Made by a program: the position numbers and the translations under genes. The notes under the pieces were generated by a model. That model was not told the DNA's origin. It saw nothing but the letters and a program-made list of their open reading frames with translations, and ran no database searches. This document shows, piece by piece, positions 48,873-58,850 of a stretch of DNA of 64,000 nt. The DNA is from Agelaius tricolor (Eukaryota; Chordata; Aves; Passeriformes; Icteridae). The stretch lies in the NCBI GenBank assembly GCA_023055355.1, contig JALJCS010000004.1:18192244-18256243 (forward strand), read 5' to 3'. Position 1 is the first letter of the stretch. Each line of letters starts with the position of its first letter.

Positions 48873-50405
48873 AATTTATCATACCTAAAAGAGAAAATAA
48901 TGAAGCAGACATGTTAAGTAATTTAGGAGTTACTGTCAAATATGTAAGGTGGCTTTAATGCAGAAAAGGAGGCCGTCTCTCAAATTGATAGAAGTTTCTT
49001 ACTGTAAAATCTTCCTGCCAGGTCACAGAAAAATACAAGGACATTGCAAAATTAATCAATCCAGATTTTCACTGTCGTGTCTTTGCTTCTTTAAGTTTGA
49101 GAGATACTTTTTTCTTTCTAAAGTTCTGAGTCAGCTATTGACAGAGGAAAGAGGCATATTTAAAATGCTTACCTTGGCCCAAGCCCAAAGAGGCTGTTAT
49201 GGCTAGATTATAGCCCCATTAACCAAACTGCCTGTAAAATCATTTGACTTGGCTAATGTCTCTGATTCCAAGGTCTGAGAATGTCTAAACTCATTTCTAA
49301 ATATTGTAAAAGTTAATTAACTTTATAGTCTGAGTTGAATGTCTATTAAAATGGATAGATCTGGATTACTATTTGGATATAAAATAATATAATTAGTGTT
49401 GCTGAAAAGTAGATTGTAAATCAGCTAGATGAAATCCTGAGAAAATATGACACTAGAAGAATTCTTTAATAGTTTTTTCTTTAAGAGTAATTACAGAAAA
49501 GAGTACTCATGTTTCTGACATTGAGGGAAAAAGCTGCTCTTCCTAATAATATTTTTCCTTTCACTCCCCATTAATTTGCTGCAGATGGATCATAAATTTA
49601 TGAGGAATGTTCATACAGCCTAAACTGACCCTGAAGTGCATCATAATTATGCCCTATTATATTGCTAATAAATTTTTTTGCTTTGAGATTTTAAAACGTT
49701 CTGGCATAATTAATGAAAGAAAACTATACAGTGACTCATTATCACTGCTTTGTACAGGAAACTCAAAAAACGAGGTTAAATGCCCTGCCAACTGATCCTG
49801 TTTAGTCAAGAATTCCTAAGAGGCAGTTATTCAGCAAACCAATTTCCACCACATCTGATTATTATTCATCTCTACATATGCATTGATTTTTGTGAAGAAC
49901 TTGCACAGTCTGCAATGAGCAAAGTGAAACAATTCAAAGACAGCTAAGTTAGTGAAAAATGAACTAGTTTTGGTATTGGAACAATATAATCACATTGTCT
50001 GGCTGCTTCTGGAAACCCAGCAGAGCTTTGTATTTTGTTGTACTGTATTGAGTTGGATTATTCTCTTGCTGTGAGCTGGCTGCCACAGATGACTCAAGAG
50101 AAAAATGTACAATTTAGTTTGGAGTTACCCACAGAAACAAGTCAATTTCATAGATATATTTCATAGGAAACGAAGGACTTTAGCATTGTATTTAACAGAT
50201 ATATTTATTTACTTATTTTAAGTTTAGAGTATTGAGGAAGAGCTGCATAACAACCATCATAGTTTGATCTAGAAAAATGGGTAATAAAGACAGAGATCAT
50301 GTTTCCTATTACAATAAGCAAGACAATAAAGTATTGGTATGAATCACATTAAACGTGGCGGATATAGGTTTGACTAACATGTGCTAACAACTCTTTGTTC
50401 TTCAG

Positions 50406-50510
50406 GGAGAAAAGCTTCTACTATACCATCCTCCGCAAAAGCAGTGCCATTCATCACACCAAATGAATAACAGCAAGATGGAAGGACTAGATGCAGAGCA
50501 CATTAATTAA
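50406..50510 (+). other. candidate exon (weak)
   Basis: A pyrimidine-rich acceptor (TTTGTTCTTCAG, 50394-50405) is followed by 105 bases and then GTAAAG (50511-50516). The 105-base unit is a multiple of three, but every frame meets a stop before the donor: TAA at the very end in frame 1, TGA and TAA earlier in frames 2 and 3. It would therefore be a terminal, UTR or non-coding exon at best. It lies 192 bp from the next candidate. Splice-like pairs of this quality occur by chance in 64 kb, so this is only a pointer for RNA evidence. Confidence 0.18.
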
Positions 50511-50702
50511 GTAAAGTATTACTTTACTTTGACTAGAGGAAACTTTGATTTCAATTGGTTTCTGCACACTAATACATTTCCTAAAACTACTATAAATTTT
50601 TATGGATGGATTACTTTATCTGAAGAGCTCACAGTGAATTACAATTTGTACAAGGCTTTGCTCTCTGAGACTTAATGTGTGTTTCTCTCTCTGTTGAACC
50701 AG

Positions 50703-50749
50703 ACTTCATAAAGGTTCTCCAGAGGTGCTAGACATCATTAAGGACAGAA
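50703..50749 (+). other. candidate small exon (weak)
   Basis: A strong pyrimidine tract and acceptor (GTTTCTCTCTCTGTTGAACCAG, ending at 50702) precede 47 bases, followed by GTAAGC (50750-50755), a good donor. One frame is open across it (LHKGSPEVLDIIKDR, 15 codons); the other two have stops. I do not recognise the peptide. Fifteen open codons are not significant on their own. Confidence 0.2.
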
Positions 50750-53700
50750 GTAAGCTCTTCTCTCTTTCACTGAAATACTGTATTTATTGCTTCAATGTAG
50801 TAATGTGAGTGTCCTTTTTTTTTCTCTTTTATCTTCACTGTCTATACCTGGCCCCCAATTATGAAATTGGAAAGGATGACCTTAGGAATGCATCCAAATG
50901 AAAAATAATTCATATTTTATTCTGTGCCAATATTCCCCTGAAAAAATTAAAATATATAAATTTAAAATACCAGGCAGTCAAAAGAATTAACTGGAAACCA
51001 CATACTTTATCAAAAGACTTATTTCAAAATCTGAGCACTTGGTGTGACTTATTATTTATGTGGAGCTAAGTCAATTTACAGGAGTAAGTACCCTATGAGG
51101 GCTGCACATTTTAGAACTGTTCTCACAGTTCTTCTGCCTGCAATTTTAGAAAAAGAGAGTTTGCGAACCTACTAACTGTGGGGAAAAACTCCACAAACTC
51201 TACAGACAGCTACAAGCCATTTAAATCAGAATGCCAACAAAGAGCCTTTAAAACTCAACTGTAAAGCAGAACTTCTTTCCTCCTTTTCAGTCTGTCCAGA
51301 GAAACAATCTGTCCAGTCTGTGCTCCATCTACTGGGATTTTATGCTTTTATGGGCTGAGGACTATGCTGGAATTTAAAATATCTCATGATCTTCAACATA
51401 TGAGGACACTATGATCTGCATAGGTCAAATACCAGCATCAGAAAGATATTGCAAGGCTATTTTCCTGGCTTTGTGCTCTCTTAAAAAAAATTCCCCGAAC
51501 CCAGAAAAATGGTTATGCCTCCTCCTTTTCTGCCTCTCAAATGAAAAGTTAATACCACAACTTTTCTAGGCACTGAAGACCTTCCCAGATTTTGGGGTAT
51601 TCATTTGTTGCTCAGTTTACATTCACAGATTCCAACTTGTACACCAGTTGTGTCAGCTCTGTAATGAATATCCAATAGCTGAACAAGGAGGAGAACAAGC
51701 TGGAAGACATTTGGAGCCAGTCCCTTGTTCTGGATACAATCTAGCCTATCTTCCTAGCACTTTTGATAAAATTTTGGCAAGGATATATCAGTTTCACCAT
51801 GCAGAGAGCTCACTGAACTTTGGTGGAAGTGTTAGCTTTGATGGTCTGGATTTTAAATACAGACCTATCACATCATAGAATCATCCAGATATTACAATAC
51901 ACAGAATATAAAGGTGGGACAGTATCAGAAGTGTATAGTAACATTTTTAGACTTAAATTATCTGCTTCTTTAAGCAGAAGAAGAATGACTAGGAGAAAAG
52001 ATATCTGTTTCTTTCCATTCATAGTAGTAAAACCTGAATGTAATGCTTGAAAGAAGCAGTGTTCTAGGTAGGATTTTGGTGAGATATATTTTATTTTTTA
52101 TTAGACTTTTATTTTACATGTATTTAGATTTCTGTAATGGTTTTGTTGTTTTTTTAAATTTTTTTTTGGCAGCTTAATACCAATTCCTTTTCTAAAGCTT
52201 CATTCACATTAATGCAATTGAGTTGAAGAGACAAAGCTTCAGAGGCAGATGGTCTAATAAATCCAGAAGTAATATTGGTGCAGCTTTTGTATATGTGTTC
52301 CATCACTCAGTTTATAATTTTGTCTTAGTTGTAAAGTTCTTTTCTAGTTTGTTTCTATTACTTATGGCTTGAGATTTTAATTTCATAGTATATAATTTTG
52401 TGACAGAAACTTACATTTTTTAGCTTAAAAAGGACATTCTAGCACAGTGATAGCTTTATGTAATCTCCTCTTCCTGGATAATTTATGCACATTCCTCTGG
52501 ATTAAACAAAAAAACCCATCTTCATAGTGTAATAATGACTCCAGGTGCAACAAGGTAGATGTAAGATTTGTATTATAATTTATTTTATGACATTTACTTT
52601 TTACTGTACTAATTGATCTTGCCTAATTTTTCAGTGTTTCTTTCCATCAGTGGATCATCTTATCGTAGTTCCTTCCTAAATAGCAATTAGTAGTGTGAGA
52701 TAAAACATGAAATGGATTTTTAAAATCAAACTCCTCATCCTTCCTCTATGAAATAGAAAATTCATTGAAAGTAATTATAATATTATAGTATGCCAGAACC
52801 AATACAGCAGAGGATGGATAATTTGATTAAATAGAGGTCTTCTAGTTAAACAAATCTTGCTATTTGTAATACAGATGGAATTTACAAGCTCACATGACTG
52901 TCCAAGAGAAAAACACTAGGATTTGATCAGTGACCCATGTTCTTTGTTACAAGAACAAAACTGTCTTGTAATATAGTAAAGACACAGTACAGTCAGGTTT
53001 TCAGATGATATTGTGATTTTTAGTCCTCTCGTGTGTGTAACAAAGTGACTCCTTATACAAGAGTGAAGCTGAGTAGCATCTGAAGGAATCATATTACACT
53101 TTTCCTGCCTACTAAAGAAGTCATACTAATGCAGGATATCTGGAAATAAAAGCCATAAAGTATAAAATGCTCTCCCCTTGCTACACCCACTGGTTTGACC
53201 CTCAGCATTATTTTAAAGCAACTTTGTACCCAGCACAGAGCACATGATTTATACTGCGTTTTGTACTGCAAATAAAAATGCAGTAATTCTACAAAAAAAT
53301 GACAGGTTGGTATATATTTACTTATATTGGTTGACCACACAAGATGAAATATTGCATTCCACAAGGGAATATCATGGATAATAATTTTTTTATGTTAGGA
53401 ATATAAGGAGGTCAGGGAAGCATTTCTCTATTTTCCTATTTCTCTTTCCAACTAAGTGTTCCTTGTAAACTTCAGTAAAGGATGCAAGTAAGGCACTTTA
53501 ATTTAGAAGAGTTTACTTGATCTATAATTTTACACAACATCAAATTTAAATGTGTTATGTTATCATAATTTCCATTCATATTTAGTTTCTGTGATCTAGA
53601 AACAGAACTACCTAACATCATAAATAAGATTTCTTCTAGGCTTTGCTGTCAGATATATTGTGATGGACAAATTACACAGCATAAACCTTTTTCCCCAACG

Positions 53701-56393
53701 TAAGATGCTTCAGTACTGCAGCTAACATTGCAGTACTGATATTGATAGTAGTTCAAGATTAAATGTTCTCATTGTCAGTGATGGACAGTGAGGACCTCAG
53801 TTTCAATAATCTTCTCCCAACATCTGAGAGTAATGAGCTCTGGTGACAGTCCAATGACAGGAGTATAAACAGTAGTTTTATACCTACCATGATGTGTGCA
53901 ATTCTGTGTCTGCTTGCATGTTTTTGCAATTAAAAATACAAAGTATATGTGATCAAATATACCCAAGTAATCTACTAAAATTCAAGCTAAATATAACCCC
54001 CCCAGTCTTAACATTTCTTACAGTTTAACATCTGACCACAATATTTGTGGATTTAGACCATGAACATTGTCTTTTATTATGTAACTAATATTCCTTCCTG
54101 TCAACTGCAACCTCCTATAAAAAGGAAAGATCAGAGAGCTTGATGCCTGTAGCACTCATAATTCTGACCTTCACTGTCTTCAACCAAAAAATCAGTATCT
54201 TTCTTATTTAGTTATTTTAAACCCCAAGTTGCATCTCTGAAAGAAGGGTGTATGAGGGAAGAATTTATGCATACAATCTACACTGATGACTCAAAATGAA
54301 AAGTTTTCATTGCCTGGTAAACCAGAGCTGTAACAGGAGTTTAGAACTGAGGTGCTCACTCCTGATTATCAAACTTCTGTTCTTCAGTTATAGGAAACTA
54401 ATTAAATTTCTCAACCCAAAAAGCCATTAGGATAGTAAATGTATTACTTCAAATATGTTTGTAATTAATTTGTTCAGCGTTTGATTTATTTATAAAGATA
54501 AAAATATGTGGAGGGGGTGATACTCTGTGTGAACTCTGTGTAACTGCTAAGTAAACAAAAGAGTTGATGTGTAATATTTAGCTCTTCTGCATTCCCTTTT
54601 TTGCAGCAGTAGCGGCATCCTAGTGCAGTGAGTATACAGTAAGACCTTTGACAGTAGAGGCATGTGTAACCATTCACACTAAAGGCTCTAGGAGAAATTA
54701 GCCACCCCTGCCAGTAAAACAAGCTGTAGCTTTCACCCTGCCTCACTGCCTGAAGTAGCTGCCAAAGTCCAGTGACCTCCTGCACATGAAAATTTTGTTT
54801 CTTCTGTTCTTCTGAGGGATAGGATTTAATTCCTTTCACTTTTAACATGCAAAGAAACAGTTTACTTCTGCAGCTGGGAGAGGAAATTGCTTGTTTATTT
54901 GGACAGCCTTGAGGGATGCAATGAAATTAGTGCAGCAATTTGCAATAACCTTAGGGGAATACATGCCACCAAAGATTGCTAAGTACAATACACTTTAATT
55001 GGAACCCTCCAGCTTCCAGGACACTGTCTAAATCATAGATGCTAGGAACAAATGGCACAGAACAGGTTATGGCCCAAAATACCATAAAGTGATCAGACCA
55101 TCCCCCTAACTACTCTTTACATTGAATCATTATGATTGCAATGAATAATTCACATTTCTACTCTGGTCTGATAATCCTATGATCAAAATAGGTTGTGGAG
55201 GTAGCTCTTGGGACTTTTCTGAAGCAAAACTTAAAATCATGAAAAGCTGTACATCATAGCTGAGATTTTTTTAAGTGTAAGGCTCCCATTCTGCTTATAA
55301 ATACAAGGTAGGATACATACTGAAGTTGTGATGGCTAATCATATATAGCCCATGTTCAAAATATTTTTGGTGCTGTAAAATAGTACATTTGCCAGTTCTA
55401 AAGATTCAAAATGCATTGATCAGGACAAAGAAAATATTGAAAGTTCAAAAAAAGGTCAAGGAAAAATGTGAGTTTTGAATGCTTTTTATTAGCATTCCGT
55501 ATCTTAAATCATAAATCACATTTTTAAACTTTCACCTAATCTCTAGGGATTTAAAGTATCATTTTAGATATGTTTCTGCTGACTTCTGGAGCTGGGATAT
55601 TATGAAAGCCACTAGATATTCCAAGATTTGTGGAGGAGATTATGTGAATTTCCAAGTTCTAACAGTATCTCCTGTTCAGGCAAGATAGAAATGTGTCTCA
55701 ACATGTGAAAAATATGTCTAAACCAGTAAGAGACACATTAAAACATATTTCTGGAAAACAGGGATAACAAATAAGTAAGGTGTGCCATGTGTTGAACTGA
55801 TCTGTGCCATCACAGGAGCTGTCCTCTCTTCCAGACATGATTTGGGACTATAAACTTACAAGTCAAACAAACTCCTGATTTTCAAGGTAGCATTATTGTC
55901 AAGGTATATTTCTCTCAAGCCCACCTTCTTATCATGTCTTTCACTGTAGATGTTAATGTGTCATAAATCACAGAGGACTAGGGAAGCACAAGATATGAGT
56001 GTTCTATCTGTTTCTACTGTTAACTTAGCAACCTACAGAAGGACAAGTTGAATTTTCTGACATATGTTGCAAAACAAAGCCTTAATTCTTTGTAAGGATT
56101 ATTACTAGAAAATGCAAAGTGGGAAAGAAAACTGCATGGAAAATATTTTGTCTTGATATGAATGATAATAAGGTTCATGTAAGCAGAAACTCAGTCAGTG
56201 TGAAGAGTATCTAGTTCTGGTTGGATATGATCACATCACAAGTCAAGCTGTTAATGCCTTAAGTAGATGCTTTACTAGTGCCAAGGTAGAGGCCTTGTCA
56301 AGTCTCCAAATGGAAGGAATGTGTTAAGTTTTAGCTTTCATATTTTCCAGATTCTGTACTGCATTAATATATAACCCTGAACTTCATATAAAG

Positions 56394-56769
56394 TGTTAGC
56401 AAGTTCTCTTCACAGTTTAGTTAGACAAAACAATCCTTTTCCAGCCTAAGAACCAAGGACACCATTGCAGCTTCAGGCCCAAAAAGCATAAACAACGGTG
56501 AATTGAAGAGAGCAAACCAGGAGGATGGGACTTCATAACTTGAAGCTGTAACTGGACAATTAACCCCAATAGGTAAATGGACCAAAACTTATAAAAGTGT
56601 GAAACCTCATGACTCGGTGTCCGTCTTTGGTGTCCTTCCGGCCAGGCTCTTGTCCTGCCCAAGGTGTATCCTTTGAAGGCCTTTTAATAAATACCTACTT
56701 TATTCCTGTAGCACCGTCTAGCCTCTGTTCTAGGTAGCCTCTCAAGGCATCACTATGTCACTTGCTACA
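56394..56769 (+). mobile_element. solo LTR with intact promoter and poly(A) signals (family H)
   Basis: The only LTR in plus orientation. It has a clean TATA box ACTTATAAAAGTG (TATAAAA at 56590-56596). 96 bases later is AATAAA (56686-56691), followed by T- and GT-rich sequence typical of a poly(A) site. U3 upstream contains ATTAACCCCAAT. The U5 end may be CAAGGCATCA (56752) or GCTACA (56769). The start at TGTTAGCAAG (56394) is a guess and no flanking duplication was found. Sequence after 56769 (GGTGGAACCACAGC) could be a decayed primer-binding site or host DNA. No viral gene follows. Confidence 0.65.
56590..56596 (+). promoter_or_regulatory. TATA box of the family H LTR
   Basis: TATAAAA in the context ACTTATAAAAGTG, 96 bp before the LTR's own AATAAA. 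Transcripts from it would start near 56620 and read rightwards. Confidence 0.55.
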
Positions 56770-57667
56770 GGTGGAACCACAGCTGGGACAAGGCACAATG
56801 TTTTTGAAAATCACACGCTATGTCCTAAATTCTTACTGGCTAAAATGCTATTTCTACATGAAAGAGTTTTCAAGGATGTAACTCTGTCTGTGTGCTGAGG
56901 CTTGTGTTTAGATTGATTTTAGATGAGGAAATGGTACAATCTTTGGATCAAAATAGATTAGATAAATCCAGTTCAAGGATAAATATTGCCAGTGAAAGAC
57001 AAATGTGCCTCGTGATGTTTGCATTTCTCAAAGAGAAATATTTTGCTTAAATATTAAATAGAAGGGAGGTTCAAACTGTAGGTTGTGTTGTCCTTGCCTG
57101 TGAATGACTGTCTCCTAAGGTCTTTAATTAACTTTTTTTTTTGTTTGGAAATGAATGTGGCATAGAAAATTATGTGGATTTGGTCACATCTCCCAAAAGG
57201 TGGGAGAGACCATTATCTGAGTGCTAGAAGAAAAGCTGTCCAATCTCACTGATATTATCAGAATAAATGTGTAAATGTCTGAAATAAGCTTATAGTACCT
57301 TTTAGGAGACAGTTTTGGATGTTAACCAGTATGGAGCTAGAGTCATCCTTCAAGATCTGAAGAGTGAGTGACAGGTTTTCAGATATTAATGCAATATTTA
57401 CAAAATATGCATATTTATTAGATGAAGATAAAACCAACATGGATTTTATCCCTCAAAAACAACAATGAAGAGTATTTTTTTTCAAAGTCACTATTAATTT
57501 CCACATGCATCTTATATGCATCCTCTTCCTTTCTTCTCTTTCCCTTCCCTCCCATATCTGTGTCAGGAGCACTCTCTCATGATGATATGTTCCAGGTTTA
57601 TTAGGAGTAACTTATAAGTAATCTCTTAGTAAAATATTAAGAAAAATTGAATTCCATTATATGTCAT
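56770..57667. other. non-coding single-copy sequence, no gene seen
   Basis: 0.9 kb between the plus-strand LTR and a nested CR1 cluster. No gene is recognised. Confidence 0.5.
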
Positions 57668-58427
57668 GTCACAGAATATCCTGAGTTGGAAGGAACCAAC
57701 AAAGACCATAGGTTTCAACCCCTGGTCCTTCACAGAACAACCCTAAAAATCACATAATGTGCCTAAAAATGTTGTCTAAGATAGTCTTGAAATCAGTCAG
57801 GCTTGGTTCTGTGACCACTTCCCTGGGGAGCCTGTTCCAGTGCCCAACCACCCTCCAGGTGAAAAATCTTTTCCTGGTATCAAGCCTACTCCTTCCCTGA
57901 CAGAGCTTTAGCCCATTCCCTCAGGTCCTGTGACTGGGCACCACAGAGAAGAGATCAGTGATTATCCCTCCTCTTTCCCTCATGAGGAAGCTGTAACTGC
58001 AATAAGGTCTGTCCTCAGTCTCCTCTTCCCCAGACTGAACAAGTCAAGTGATCTCAGCAGCTCCTCACACAGCTTTCCCTCAAGGCCCTTGACCATCTTT
58101 ATTGCCCTTTTCTGGACACTCTCTAACAGCTTAATGTCTCTTTTATATTGTGGCACTCAAAACTGCCCCCAGAACTCGAGATGAAGCTGCCCCAGTACAG
58201 ACAAGAGCAGGACAATCCCCTCCCTTGCCCAACTGTGGTGTTGTGGCTGATGCACCCCAGGACAGGGCTGGCCCTCCTGGCTGCTAGAGCACTGCTGATC
58301 CATGTTCAATTTGCCATGACCAGGCCTCCAGGTCCCTTCCTGCAGTGCTGGCCTCCAGGCTCTCATCAGACTGTTCAGGGTGCCTTGCACCAGGTGCATC
58401 TGGCACTTGCCATTTTTAAACTTCATA
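57668..58427 (-). mobile_element. CR1 LINE, downstream part of a copy split by a later insertion
   Basis: Antisense CR1 from the 3' end (GAGTTGGAAGGAACCAACAA, then CCTGGGGAGCCTGTTCCAGT and CCCTCAGGTCCTGTGACTGG) into ORF2. In minus sense, recognisable reverse-transcriptase C-terminal residues are visible: KFKNGKCQM near 58400, and KLNMDQQCSSSQEGQPCPGV around 58240-58310, in one frame. The copy stops at 58427 next to a plus-strand CR1. The same element resumes at 58656. Total length with the second part is about 955 bp, the longest CR1 here. Confidence 0.9.
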
Positions 58428-58434
58428 TGATTAT

Positions 58435-58655
58435 TCTGGTTGGACATAAGGAATTTCTTAACTGAAAGGACTGTCAAGCACAGGAATGTACTGTCCAGAG
58501 AGGTGGTGGAATCACCATTCCTGCAATAGTTCATGAAATGACTAGACGACATTTAGTGCTGTGGTTATTTGAAGAAGTGTTGGTTGATCAAAGGTTGGGC
58601 TCAGTGACCCTGGAGGTCTTTTCCAACCTTAATTATTCTGTGATTCTATACTGAG
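58435..58655 (+). mobile_element. CR1 LINE 3' end inserted into another CR1
   Basis: A plus-sense CR1 3' fragment: GACATAAGGAATTTCTTAAC, TGAAAGGACTGTCAAGCACA, GAGAGGTGGTGGAATCACCA, TTGGGCTCAGTGACCCTGGA, GGTCTTTTCCAACCTTAATT, ending in the octamer tail ATTCTGTGATTCTATAC. The minus-strand CR1 reads up to its left side and continues on its right side. TGATTAT stands on both sides (58428-58434 and 58656-58662), a possible 7-bp target duplication. It must be younger than its host copy. It is 5'-truncated and non-coding. Confidence 0.9.
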
Positions 58656-58850
58656 TGATTATCCATCCCTCTAACTTGTCTAGGTCTCTGCAAGCTCTCT
58701 CTTCCTTCAAGAGAGTCAAGAGCTCCTTCTAATTTAGTATCATCAGCACACATATTTAGTATATCTTTGAGTCCTGCATCCAAGTAATTTATAAAGGAGT
58801 TGAAGAGAAGTGCTCCTAAAATGGAGCCTGGAGGAAACCTAGAGAACTAG
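58656..58850 (-). mobile_element. CR1 LINE, upstream part of the split copy, with RT catalytic motif
   Basis: Continuation of the CR1 at 57668-58427. In minus sense 58730-58750 reads C-A-D-D-T-K-L, the xADD catalytic core of reverse transcriptase (palm motif C, usually FADDTKL in CR1). Upstream in the same frame is GSILGALLFNSFINYLDAG. About 50 codons around the motif are open, then the element is 5'-truncated near 58850. The first position of the core is C instead of F. The protein is dead because of the truncation, the stops further along and the CR1 insertion. Confidence 0.88.

Larger units (their letters stand above)
48873..56393. other. non-coding single-copy sequence, no gene seen
   Basis: 7.5 kb without recognised transposons. 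Two weak exon candidates near 50.4-50.75 kb are listed separately. The 120-codon minus-strand frame at 54486-54848 has no domain or splice context that I can recognise. Confidence 0.5.

Noticed and set aside
54486..54848. 120-codon minus-strand open frame
   Set aside because: I could see no family resemblance, signal sequence or membrane segment, and no exon structure. Treated as chance.
58157..58552. 131-codon minus-strand open frame
   Set aside because: It reads from a plus-strand CR1 insert into the minus-strand host CR1. Only the second part is a real CR1 ORF2 remnant.
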